Assembly: GCA_009885605.1 (NCBI GenBank)
Contig: VFKK01000053.1
Coordinates: 1 to 32,400 of the forward strand
Direction of reading: 5' to 3'
Length of the DNA stretch: 32,400 bases
Origin: Cyclobacteriaceae bacterium
GTDB taxonomy: Bacteria > Bacteroidota > Bacteroidia > Cytophagales > Cyclobacteriaceae
Shown: positions 24,004 to 31,166 of the stretch, piece by piece
Position numbering within the stretch: the stretch's first letter is position 1
How the letters are laid out: each line of letters begins with the position of its first letter
Program-made: the position numbers and the translations under genes
The notes under the pieces: model-generated
The model's input: only the letters and a program-made list of their open reading frames with translations
What the model was told of the DNA's origin: nothing
The model's database searches: none

Positions 24004-24783
24004 TTAGAGATCCGATCCCCACATAAAAATCAAAAACAAAACTCCCAGTACAATTCTATAATACCCAAAAGCGGTGAAGCCATGACTGGAAACATATTTC
24101 AGAAAAAGCTTAACTGCAATCCAGGCTGAAATGAACGCTACCAATGAACCGATTCCCAACATAATTAACTGGTCGGTGGTAAAGGCCAGATCACTTTTCA
24201 GCAGGTCATAACCTCCGGCAGCCATCATCGTTGGCACAGCCAAAAGGAAAGAAAATTCAGTCGCCTGCTTTTTATCCAATCCATTGAATACTCCTCCTAT
24301 GATGGTGGCGGCAGCTCTTGAAGTCCCGGGCACCATCGAAAGACACTGGCAGAGCCCAATGAAAAATGCATTCTTATATGACATATCCTCCACTTCGGCC
24401 AGTTTGGTTTCGGAGTTGACCACTTTCTTATCGATGAAAATCAGGAAAATTCCTCCCAAAATAAGAGAAACGGAAACCACAATCGGATTGAAAAGATAGG
24501 CTTTGATGTAATCATAGGCCAGAAAACCTATGATCGCGGTTGGAAGAAATGCTGCAAAAAGCTTCAGATAGATATCAATGCTTTTAAAAAATCGCTTGAT
24601 ATACATCATGGCAATGGCTAGAATCGCTCCAAGCTGGATAAACACCTCGAAAGTTTTGACAAATTCATTGTCATGAATTCCCATCGCTGCGGATGCCAAA
24701 ATCATGTGACCTGTGGAAGAAATAGGTAAAAATTCGGTAACTCCTTCTATAATAGCTATGATGATACTTTGCGTAATTGTCAT
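24004..24783 (-). CDS. uppP: Undecaprenyl-diphosphate phosphatase UppP (BacA family)
   Basis: The 259-residue polytopic membrane protein dephosphorylates undecaprenyl diphosphate to recycle the lipid carrier for peptidoglycan and surface glycans; overexpression gives bacitracin resistance in other bacteria. Motif one, EGVTEFLPISSTGH, is at 13-26. Motif two, PGTSRAAATIIGG, is at 152-164; it has Ala-Ala where many homologues have Ser-Gly, a variation I do not expect to abolish activity. Length is at the short end of the family. A TATCTTTG box lies 36 bases upstream of the ATG. It is transcribed alone. Confidence 0.95.
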   Translation of the reverse strand: MTITQSIIIAIIEGVTEFLPISSTGHMILASAAMGIHDNEFVKTFEVFIQLGAILAIAMMYIKRFFKSIDIYLKLFAAFLPTAIIGFLAYDYIKAYLFNPIVVSVSLILGGIFLIFIDKKVVNSETKLAEVEDMSYKNAFFIGLCQCLSMVPGTSRAAATIIGGVFNGLDKKQATEFSFLLAVPTMMAAGGYDLLKSDLAFTTDQLIMLGIGSLVAFISAWIAVKLFLKYVSSHGFTAFGYYRIVLGVLFLIFMWGSDL

Positions 24784-24818
24784 TTTCTAAATCTGATATG
24801 CTGAATAATTCTCGGAGG

Positions 24819-24826
24819 CAAAGATA
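24819..24826 (-). promoter_or_regulatory. Possible -7 box of uppP
   Basis: TATCTTTG on the minus strand is a full TAnnTTTG match ending 35 bases before the uppP ATG. No clear TTG is found 17-23 bases upstream of it. Confidence 0.4.
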
Positions 24827-24862
24827 TCATTCCTAACCTGGCAGGGAAAAATTGTTGAATTT

Positions 24863-24884
24863 TTAGTCTGTTATCAGAGACTAA
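24863..24884. promoter_or_regulatory. Inverted repeat in the uppP / DUF1569 divergent region
   Basis: TTAGTCT (24863-24869) and AGACTAA (24878-24884) form a 7-base dyad with an 8-base centre, 75 bases before the plus-strand ATG. A binding site or a weak hairpin is possible. Confidence 0.25.
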
Positions 24885-24958
24885 TAATTTCCCCTTTCGA
24901 TATGTATTTTAATAATTGGTTTGGTATTTTTAAGAAGAACTTTTAGCCTACTACAGCT

Positions 24959-25411
24959 ATGAAAAATATTTTTGATCCTCCAGCCACAGCGGAATTAATC
25001 CATCGGATCAATTCACTCAATTCAGAAACCAAGCCCCTTTGGGGAAAAATGAGTGTAGACCAAATGCTTGCTCATTGCTGCGTTGCTTACGAAATGGCTT
25101 TCACAGAAAAGCATCCCAAGCCGAATGCATTGATGCGATTTATACTGAAATCCTTTGTGAAAAATGGGGTGGTGAATGAAGTTCCGTACAAGAAGAACAT
25201 AAAAACCGCCCCTCAATTTATCATTAAAGACAGAAAAAATTTTGAGGAAGAGAAAGCCAGATTAATTAACTATCTCGATCACACTTGTAATCTTGGCAGT
25301 GATCATTTTGAAGGAAAAGAATCTCTTTCTTTCGGCCCAATGACCTCCATCGAATGGAACAATCAATTCTATAAACATCTCGATCATCATTTAACTCAGT
25401 TTGGGGTATGA
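24959..25411 (+). CDS. DUF1569 / DinB-like protein
   Basis: The 150-residue protein resembles the DUF1569 family of the DinB/YfiT-like four-helix superfamily. The typical opening segment is PLWGKMSVDQMLAHCCVAYEMAF (about 26-48), with a histidine in the place of a metal ligand. A closing HLDHHLTQFG offers further histidines. Members are thought to bind metal and may act as thiol-dependent transferases, but no function is established for this one. Its stop codon overlaps the start of the next gene (ATGA), so the two are translationally coupled. Confidence 0.7.
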   Translation: MKNIFDPPATAELIHRINSLNSETKPLWGKMSVDQMLAHCCVAYEMAFTEKHPKPNALMRFILKSFVKNGVVNEVPYKKNIKTAPQFIIKDRKNFEEEKARLINYLDHTCNLGSDHFEGKESLSFGPMTSIEWNNQFYKHLDHHLTQFGV

Positions 25412-25776
25412 ACACATCAGCAAAGGCTATTCTACCATTTTTAGGATCAAGGAATTTTCAGGAAAGTTGCACTTTCTATGAATTACTCGGATTTGATGTC
25501 AAGCTTATTTCCAAAGGATTTGCAAGAGTCTACATCAACGGGAAAATCGGGTTTTACCTTCAGGACTATTACTCCAAAGAATGGTGCGAAAACACAATGG
25601 TATTTCTTGAAGTCGAGGGCCTCGAAGCTGAGCGGGAATCTTTCCTCAAACTTAATTTATCCGAAAAATTCCCCGGAGTTAAACTCAGCCAAATAAAGAA
25701 AAATGATTGGGGGGATGAATTTTTCTTACACGACCCTGCGGGAATCCTATGGCATTTTGGGTTTTTTCATCAATAA
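25408..25776 (+). CDS. VOC superfamily protein (glyoxalase / bleomycin-resistance-like)
   Basis: The 122-residue protein has the paired beta-alpha-beta-beta-beta units of the vicinal oxygen chelate fold: AILPFLGSRNFQESCTFYELLGF at the start and GDEFFLHDPAGILWHFG at the end. Fold members include glyoxalase I, dioxygenases and bleomycin-binding proteins. This one looks closest to the small bleomycin-resistance-like group, which has no fixed substrate. It overlaps the DUF1569 gene by four bases (ATGA), which suggests a joint role, perhaps in detoxification (inference). Confidence 0.8.
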   Translation: MNTSAKAILPFLGSRNFQESCTFYELLGFDVKLISKGFARVYINGKIGFYLQDYYSKEWCENTMVFLEVEGLEAERESFLKLNLSEKFPGVKLSQIKKNDWGDEFFLHDPAGILWHFGFFHQ

Positions 25777-25868
25777 TTGGAGAACTTCCATTCGGAGTTT
25801 TAGAATAAAATACACCACCTGCTCAGGAAAGAATTTTTACCTTTATGGTTATCCAGACGCAATTTTAG

Positions 25869-26366
25869 ATGAAAAAATTACTCGCTTTTCCAATTTCTCT
25901 CCTTCTTCTTTGTAGTTCCTTTTCATGTTCCAAACCCACAGAAAATCAGGTCTTGGAAGAAGAAATCAAAGTTCCAGAGATCGCTACGGATACTTTGACT
26001 GAATCAGTTTCGGGAGCTACCCATTCTACCGGCGACAACTCTATGACTTCTGTTGATTGGCCGGGTACTTATTTCGCAACTTTGCCTTGTGGCAGATGCG
26101 AAGGAATAGAAATGTGGGTAACGCTTAAATCAGACGGAACTTACGCCTTCAACACCAATTACCTGGGATTAAATGATGCGCTTGAAGAAGAATTTACCGG
26201 CAAATTCACCTGGGATCAATATGGGGGAATTGTGACTTTGGAAGGATTAAAAGGAACTTATCCAGGCAAATTCAAAGTGGGGGAAAACAGAATTTGGTAT
26301 CTGGACAAAGATGGAAACCAAATGACCGGACCACTAGCTGAACAATATATTCTGGATAAGAAATAG
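25869..26366 (+). CDS. NlpE-like (copper resistance protein N-terminal domain) lipoprotein
   Basis: The 165-residue protein starts with a lipoprotein-type signal and Cys20 (SSFSC), although the position -3 residue is not ideal. After an acidic linker (about 22-60) comes an NlpE N-terminal-like barrel: WPGTYFATLPCGRCEGIEMWV, with the CxxC at 74-77, then LKSDGTYAFN, GKFTWDQYGGIVTLEG and the ending GNQMTGPLAEQYIL. In E. coli NlpE signals surface contact and envelope stress to Cpx. Here only the N-terminal domain is present, as in most Bacteroidota members, and no Cpx genes are near. The stop lies two bases from the convergent oxyR stop. Confidence 0.8.
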   Translation: MKKLLAFPISLLLLCSSFSCSKPTENQVLEEEIKVPEIATDTLTESVSGATHSTGDNSMTSVDWPGTYFATLPCGRCEGIEMWVTLKSDGTYAFNTNYLGLNDALEEEFTGKFTWDQYGGIVTLEGLKGTYPGKFKVGENRIWYLDKDGNQMTGPLAEQYILDKK

Positions 26367-26368
26367 CA

Positions 26369-27301
26369 TTATTTAAATCGAACGATTTTGCCGTGGGCTT
26401 TGGAGGTCATCTCAACAGGGATGGCCTCTGTTATTTCCCGGAAAAGCAATTCCACCAATTTCTGTTTCAAAAAGCTTCGGTTCAAAATGATACTGACTTC
26501 CCGTGTTGGGGACTCTCCTGCAAATGGCCTAAGGCGCGTTTTTTCTTCATCCGAAAGTTCGTAAGTCGCAAGTTCCGGCAGCAAAGTCACTCCCTGATAT
26601 CGGTTTACCATGTTCTTTAACCCTTCGAGTGATCCGCTTTCGTAGTGAAAATTCTTGTGTCCGCTGAGTGCCTGATCGCAAAGATTGATCACCTGATCCC
26701 GAAAGCAATGGCCCTGCTGGAGAATCCAAAAATCTTCCTTTTTGACTTTCTCCGGGCTGAAAAACTCATCTATAAGCAACTCATGGTCCTTTGATAAATA
26801 CGCGTAAAACTTCTCATAAAACATCGTTTTCTCTATAATCCCTGGTTCGTGAAGAGGAGTCACCACGATACCCAAATCCAGTTCATCGTTTTTGAGCTTT
26901 TTGATGATCTCTTCTGTCACCATTTCCTGGACGTCCAGCTTTACATTCGGGTATTTCTCCAGAAAATTCCGAATGAAAAGGTGAAGTAAATACGGAGCTA
27001 GGGTAGGAATAATCGCCAGTTTGATAACTCCGGAAATGTCACCTTTCAATTGAGCCACCAATTCAAAAATTCCTTTACTCTCAGAAACAACTCGCTTGGC
27101 CTGCCTGATGATTTGAATGCCGATTTCGGTCGGGATCACAGGCATTTTACTTCTGTCAAAAAGAAGAACTCCAAGTTCCTTTTCCAATTTGCCAAGTTGC
27201 GCGCTTAGCGTTGGCTGAGTCACAAAACACGATTCAGCAGCATGGCCAAAATGTCGGTGCTTATCTACCGCAATCAGATATTCGAGTTGTTGAATCGTCA
27301 T
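26369..27301 (-). CDS. oxyR: LysR-type peroxide sensor OxyR
   Basis: The 310-residue LysR regulator has an N-terminal winged helix (MTIQQLEYLIAVDKHRHFGH, then CFVTQPTLSAQLGKLEKELG). The C-terminal effector domain contains GHCFRDQVINLC, with Cys199 and Cys208 in exactly the positions and spacing of E. coli OxyR. Hydrogen peroxide oxidises this pair to a disulfide and turns the protein into an activator. Surrounding residues (SGSLEGLKNMV, GVTLLPELA) also match. Likely targets are catalase and peroxidase genes; none is adjacent. It is divergent from the Gfo/Idh/MocA gene across 182 bases, which may contain its own autoregulatory site. Confidence 0.92.
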   Translation of the reverse strand: MTIQQLEYLIAVDKHRHFGHAAESCFVTQPTLSAQLGKLEKELGVLLFDRSKMPVIPTEIGIQIIRQAKRVVSESKGIFELVAQLKGDISGVIKLAIIPTLAPYLLHLFIRNFLEKYPNVKLDVQEMVTEEIIKKLKNDELDLGIVVTPLHEPGIIEKTMFYEKFYAYLSKDHELLIDEFFSPEKVKKEDFWILQQGHCFRDQVINLCDQALSGHKNFHYESGSLEGLKNMVNRYQGVTLLPELATYELSDEEKTRLRPFAGESPTREVSIILNRSFLKQKLVELLFREITEAIPVEMTSKAHGKIVRFK

Positions 27302-27483
27302 AAAAATTCCTTTTCCTTATTCTAAAGATAAAAGATCCGGAAAGAGTTTCTAAAACCAATTGCCTTAGCTGACTACCTCTGATCAAATTCAATCTTTTAT
27401 ATTTTTCTGTGGGCCGGAAAAACTGTAATTTATTTTTCCTTATTGAGTAACCAATCGCAAATAACCCATAACACAACCTATTC

Positions 27484-28791
27484 ATGAAAAAATCTTCTTT
27501 TTCCAGAAGGAAATTCCTTGGTGCTTCTATCCTTAGCACCGCTGGATTGAGTTTACTTCCACAACTCGGATTTGGCTCCCAGCCTGCTCAGTCTCCATCC
27601 CAATCTTTTGAAACAATCCGTCTTGGATTCATCGGAGTCGGCAGACAATCGGGAGGATTAATAAATAACCTGATGAAGGTTCCCGGTGTGGAAGTCATTG
27701 CGGGAGCAGATGTCTATGCGATCAAGCGAGAGCGCTTTATTTTGCGAGTAAAGAAAAACTACACTGATCAGGGCCGAACTGCACCCGAGATCAAAGTGTA
27801 TGAGGATTACAAGGAATTACTAGCCAATCCGGATGTGGATGCAGTAGTCATCGCTTCTCCGGATCATTGGCATGCAATGATGGCAATCAATGCCTGCAAA
27901 GCCAAGAAAGATATTTACCTGGAAAAGCCTCTCACTTTTACGATCAAAGAGGGTCAGGACCTTGTCAAAGCAGTACGAGCTAATGGAGTAGTCTTGTCAG
28001 TAGGAAGCATGCAGAGATCCGCTCCAAACTTCCAACAAGCTGCTGCGATGGTCCAAAAAGGAAAACTTGGAAAGATCAGTCAGGTCTTGGTTCACGTTGG
28101 AGAAAATCCCCATCCAAAACCTTACGACTTACCGGCACAGCCCATTCCTGCAGGTCTAAACTGGAAAACCTGGCTTGGTCCCTTACCTGAATTAGCATTC
28201 AACGACGAGCTAAATCCTGCAATAACTTTAAGTCCCGAGCAAAATGAGAAAGTTTGGGGAGCATGGAGATGGTACAAAGAGACCGGCGGAGGTTTGATGA
28301 CTGACTGGGGAGCACACATGATAGACATCGCCCAATGGGGTTTGAGCATGGATCGAAACGGTCCGGTTGAGGTTATTCCTGCTAGCGGCGATAAGCCATT
28401 GACCTATCGCTATGCAGATGGAGTTGAGATGTTGATCACAACTTTCGACGAAGGAAGACAAGGGGTGAAATTCATCGGAGAAAAGGGCTGGATCAAAGTG
28501 TCAAGAGGCCAATATGAAACTTCAATTCCAGAACTCGGACTGGAAAAAAAGCCGGAAAACTTTTCTTTTACCCAGCATTACCCGGATTTCATCGAATCAA
28601 TCAGAAGAAGAAAAGATCCGATTGTTCCGGTAGAAATAGGCCATAGTACCTGCACCATTTGTACGATTGGAAATATCGCTCACGAACTCGGACGTCCTTT
28701 GAAATGGGATCCGATCGCTCAGGTTTTTCCAGGAGATGCCGCTGCGAATGCCAAGCTGCATTATGAATACAAGAATGGATACACTTTGTAA
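27484..28791 (+). CDS. Gfo/Idh/MocA family oxidoreductase with Tat signal
   Basis: The 435-residue protein opens with a twin-arginine signal (SRRKFLG at 7-13, hydrophobic stretch to about 30), so it is exported folded with its cofactor. The NAD(P)-binding fold starts at GFIGVGRQSGG (48-58). The family's EKP motif is at 147-149 (DIYLEKPLTF), preceded by SPDHWHAMMA. WYKETGGGLMTDWGAHMIDIAQW and the C-terminal YPDFIESIRRRKDPIVPVEIGH segment are typical of exported members in Bacteroidota, which act on sugars or glycosides. The substrate is unknown, and no carbohydrate gene is adjacent. A strong hairpin follows 55 bases after the stop. Confidence 0.9.
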   Translation: MKKSSFSRRKFLGASILSTAGLSLLPQLGFGSQPAQSPSQSFETIRLGFIGVGRQSGGLINNLMKVPGVEVIAGADVYAIKRERFILRVKKNYTDQGRTAPEIKVYEDYKELLANPDVDAVVIASPDHWHAMMAINACKAKKDIYLEKPLTFTIKEGQDLVKAVRANGVVLSVGSMQRSAPNFQQAAAMVQKGKLGKISQVLVHVGENPHPKPYDLPAQPIPAGLNWKTWLGPLPELAFNDELNPAITLSPEQNEKVWGAWRWYKETGGGLMTDWGAHMIDIAQWGLSMDRNGPVEVIPASGDKPLTYRYADGVEMLITTFDEGRQGVKFIGEKGWIKVSRGQYETSIPELGLEKKPENFSFTQHYPDFIESIRRRKDPIVPVEIGHSTCTICTIGNIAHELGRPLKWDPIAQVFPGDAAANAKLHYEYKNGYTL

Positions 28792-28845
28792 GGGCTATTA
28801 TTCTATTAATTTATAGCCAATTAGAATTAAGAAATATTTAAAAAA

Positions 28846-28882
28846 AGAAGTTATCCACATAAATTTTGTGTGGATAACTTCT
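28846..28882. other. 14-bp hairpin made of two inverted DnaA-box 9-mers
   Basis: AGAAGTTATCCACA (28846-28859) pairs perfectly with TGTGGATAACTTCT (28869-28882) around a 9-base AT-rich loop. Each arm holds an exact DnaA-box 9-mer (TTATCCACA at 28851-28859; complement at 28869-28877). There is no T-run downstream on the plus strand. Flanks are AT-rich. It may be a DnaA-binding site, or only a weak terminator for the upstream gene. Confidence 0.5.
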
Positions 28883-28926
28883 CTTAATTAGAAAGGAGTT
28901 TAGCTTGTTAACCTAAATTATAACCT

Positions 28927-30138
28927 ATGAAACCCGTCTTTAAACTACCAATTGGTCTTTCCCTCGCCTTCGGAATTTGTCTGGTTTTCTCGGAATGTTC
29001 TCCGGGTCAGAAAGACGAAACCAAAACTTCAGAAATTTCGGAAACCAAATTCACCGCAAATCCGGTAGCTTTAACGGAACAGCCAGTCGGTAAGCTAAAT
29101 ATTGGGGATCAGGCTCCGCCATTCAATCTTCCGGATGTTGACGGTAATTTTCACACCCTGGAGGATTACGCTGATTCTGAAGTTTTTGTGATCAATTTCA
29201 CGTGCAATCACTGTCCCACTGCACAGGCATACGAAGATAGATTTATAAAACTGGTGGATGAGTACAACGGCAAAAAAGTAGCATTTGTGGCAATTTCCTC
29301 TAACAGCCCGATCGGTATTTTGCCCGAAGAATTGGGATACACTGATTTGAGCGATACCTACGACGAAATGAAAACCAGGTCTGTGGATAAGTCTTACAAC
29401 TTCCCTTATCTGTATGACGGGGATACGCATGAATTTTCACTTGCTTATGGCCCAACTGCAACTCCTCATGTTTTTGTTTTTGACAAAAGTAGGAAATTGA
29501 TCTACTCAGGCAGAATAGATGCTTCCGAAAAACCGGGAACTGCAAATGCTGAAGACTTGAAAAAAGCCATTGAAGCCGGACTAAAAGGTGAGGCTCTTCC
29601 GGCAGAGGAAGCTCAAACTCCGGCTTTCGGTTGCTCTATGAAATGGGCCTGGAAGAATGAATACACCATAAAAACCAATAAAGAGTGGGCCGCTAAAGAA
29701 GTGACCCTTGAGAAATTATCCCCGGACGGATTGGCAGACTTATTGAAAAACAATTCCGACGAGTTGCTTTTGGTGAATTTTTGGGCGACCTGGTGTGGGC
29801 CTTGCATCATTGAGTATCCTGAGTTTATTACAATCGAGCGAATGTACGGAGCGAGGGATTTCCGCTTTGTGTCGATTAGCATGGACAGTCCGGATCAGCT
29901 GGAAAAAGCCCTCAAATTCTTGAAAAGTAAAGAATCCGCTGTTCCCAATTACCTCATGGACACTAACGACAAGTATGAAGTAATCAACGTCGTGGGCAAA
30001 GAATGGGATGGAAGCTTACCAATTACTCTTTTGATTGAGCCAGGGGGAAAAATCGCATATCGCGTTCCGGGAACAATCGAGCCATTGGCCTTAAGAAAAG
30101 CAATCGTAGACCATCCGATGATTGGCAGATATTATTGA
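28927..30138 (+). CDS. Lipoprotein with two thioredoxin-fold domains (redoxin plus TlpA-like)
   Basis: The 403-residue protein has a lipoprotein signal with Cys24 (FSEC). Domain one (about 55-220) is a redoxin/AhpC-type fold with CNHC at 93-96 and the cis-proline segment GPTATPHVFVFD. A linker with an isolated Cys236 (FGCSMKW) follows. Domain two (about 255-400) is TlpA-like, with FWATWCGPC (CGPC at 290-293) and the cis-Pro segment SLPITLLIEPGG. Both halves could move electrons to or from disulfides on the outer side of the inner or outer membrane. Such double thioredoxins occur but are not common. It precedes the ohrR-like/ohr pair by 65 bases. An exact DnaA-box 9-mer lies inside it at 29382-29390. 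Confidence 0.82.
   Translation: MKPVFKLPIGLSLAFGICLVFSECSPGQKDETKTSEISETKFTANPVALTEQPVGKLNIGDQAPPFNLPDVDGNFHTLEDYADSEVFVINFTCNHCPTAQAYEDRFIKLVDEYNGKKVAFVAISSNSPIGILPEELGYTDLSDTYDEMKTRSVDKSYNFPYLYDGDTHEFSLAYGPTATPHVFVFDKSRKLIYSGRIDASEKPGTANAEDLKKAIEAGLKGEALPAEEAQTPAFGCSMKWAWKNEYTIKTNKEWAAKEVTLEKLSPDGLADLLKNNSDELLLVNFWATWCGPCIIEYPEFITIERMYGARDFRFVSISMDSPDQLEKALKFLKSKESAVPNYLMDTNDKYEVINVVGKEWDGSLPITLLIEPGGKIAYRVPGTIEPLALRKAIVDHPMIGRYY
29382..29390 (-). other. DnaA-box 9-mer inside the double-thioredoxin gene
   Basis: TGTGGATAA is the exact complement of TTATCCACA. It is in codons for Val-Asp-Lys, so it could be chance; it is listed because of the cluster around it. Confidence 0.3.
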
Positions 30139-30164
30139 TTCCGGGATTTGATGTAGGATTTATA

Positions 30165-30191
30165 ATTTGATCAATTTAAATTGTATCAAAT
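30165..30191. promoter_or_regulatory. OhrR-box-like palindromic operator
   Basis: A perfect 12-base palindrome CAATTTAAATTG (30172-30183) is flanked by ATTTGAT on the left and ATCAAAT on the right, with one extra T. The core resembles the OhrR box TACAATTnAATTGTA. It lies 13-39 bases before the ohrR-like ATG, so repression of ohrR and ohr together is likely. Confidence 0.65.
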
Positions 30192-30203
30192 CTAATATTC
30201 TAC

Positions 30204-30650
30204 ATGGCTGACTATAATTTCTCCGCCCTTCAACTTTCGCTATCCCTTTATTCTGCATCAAGGCTGCTTATTCAGCAGTTTCAAATCCGGTTGAATGAAC
30301 TACATCTGACCTATCCCCAGTATTTAGTGTTGTCGATTCTTTGGGAAGAGGATGGACTCTTGGTGAATAAGATCGGGCAAAAGCTGCATCTGGATTCAGG
30401 CACATTGACTCCCTTATTGAAAAAGCTGGAAGGGATGAATTATGTGAAAAGAAATCGGAACGAGGCAGATGAACGAACGGTTTCTATTCAACTTACCTAT
30501 CCAGGAAAATCTCTTCAATCCAAAACAGCCGAACTTCTAAAGCCTCTTGAAGCAGCTTTTTCAGTGATTGAAAACCCGGAGTTATCCACATTAAACCATT
30601 ACCTCAAAAGCTTGTTAGGAAACATGGAATCTTTTAAAAACAAAAATTGA
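30204..30650 (+). CDS. OhrR-type MarR-family regulator lacking the sensing cysteine
   Basis: The 148-residue winged-helix protein is close to OhrR, the organic-peroxide sensor. Shared segments are LHLTYPQYLVLSILWEEDG, KLHLDSGTLTPLLKKLE, and NEADERTVSIQLT. OhrR normally uses an N-terminal cysteine (Cys15 in Bacillus) that is oxidised to release DNA. Here the aligned position is Ser12 (LQLSLSLYSASR), and the whole protein contains no cysteine. The other lid residue Tyr40 is kept (TYPQY), while the Tyr29 position is Phe. The stop overlaps the start of ohr (TGATG), and a palindrome sits in front. How it could sense peroxide is unclear. Confidence 0.85.
   Translation: MADYNFSALQLSLSLYSASRLLIQQFQIRLNELHLTYPQYLVLSILWEEDGLLVNKIGQKLHLDSGTLTPLLKKLEGMNYVKRNRNEADERTVSIQLTYPGKSLQSKTAELLKPLEAAFSVIENPELSTLNHYLKSLLGNMESFKNKN
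30582..30590 (+). other. DnaA-box 9-mer inside the ohrR-like gene
   Basis: An exact TTATCCACA, in codons for Leu-Ser-Thr. Listed as part of the cluster of four in 28851-30590. Confidence 0.3.
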
Positions 30651-31069
30651 TGGAAAAATTAATTGTGGATTACACTGCGTCAGCGGTTAATACAGGAGGC
30701 AGAAGAGGTCACGTAAAAACCGATGACGGACTAATCGATTTGGATGTGGCAATGCCAAAAGAAATTGGTGGCGAAGGCGGTAAAACAAATCCCGAGCAAC
30801 TTTTTGCAGCGGGTTACGCGGCCTGTTTTGGTGGTGCTTTGGCTTCGGCCGCAGGAAAGACCAGCTTGAGAGATTCTGAGATAAAAGTAAATGCGCACTT
30901 GGGTCATTACGGGCCAAGCAGTTTTGGCATTGCTGTCGATATTTTTGTGAAAATCCCTCACGCAGAATCTCTTGAAGCTGCTCAAAAAATAGTAGATGCA
31001 GCACATGAATCTTGTCCTTATTCAAAAGCAACTCGAGGAAATATTGAAGTCAATGTGAAGGCAGTTTAA
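30650..31069 (+). CDS. ohr: Organic hydroperoxide resistance protein Ohr
   Basis: The 139-residue protein belongs to the OsmC/Ohr family of thiol peroxidases that reduce fatty-acid and other organic hydroperoxides with lipoylated proteins as electron source. The peroxidatic cysteine is Cys59 (GYAACFGGAL) and the resolving one Cys122 (HESCPYSKATRGN). The active-site Arg lies in NTGGRRGHV and Glu49 in NPEQLFAAG. The start ATG at 30650 overlaps the regulator's TGA; a TTG one codon earlier is not needed. It is co-transcribed with the OhrR-like gene and ends at a terminator. Confidence 0.95.
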   Translation: MEKLIVDYTASAVNTGGRRGHVKTDDGLIDLDVAMPKEIGGEGGKTNPEQLFAAGYAACFGGALASAAGKTSLRDSEIKVNAHLGHYGPSSFGIAVDIFVKIPHAESLEAAQKIVDAAHESCPYSKATRGNIEVNVKAV

Positions 31070-31080
31070 TACCAAGTGCC

Positions 31081-31110
31081 GGCGCATGCTAAACACGTGC
31101 GCCATTTTTT
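31081..31110 (+). terminator. Rho-independent terminator of ohr
   Basis: GGCGCATG (31081-31088) pairs with CGTGCGCC (31096-31103), one T-G wobble included, and is followed by A and six T. It begins 11 bases after the ohr stop. Confidence 0.75.
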
Positions 31111-31166
31111 ACTCCTTATCCCAAAAATTGATGAATGACATTTTTTATTCTTCAATTTTAAATTCA

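Noticed and set aside
28846..28882. Standard rho-independent terminator for the Gfo/Idh/MocA gene
   Set aside because: The stem is AT-rich and no T-run follows on the plus strand; the A-run on its left would suit only minus-strand transcription, and no minus-strand gene reads through here. It could still act weakly.
30664..30672. Further DnaA-box-like 9-mers (TGTGGATTA here, TTTTCCACA at 31912-31920)
   Set aside because: Each has one mismatch and lies in coding sequence; such near matches are expected by chance.
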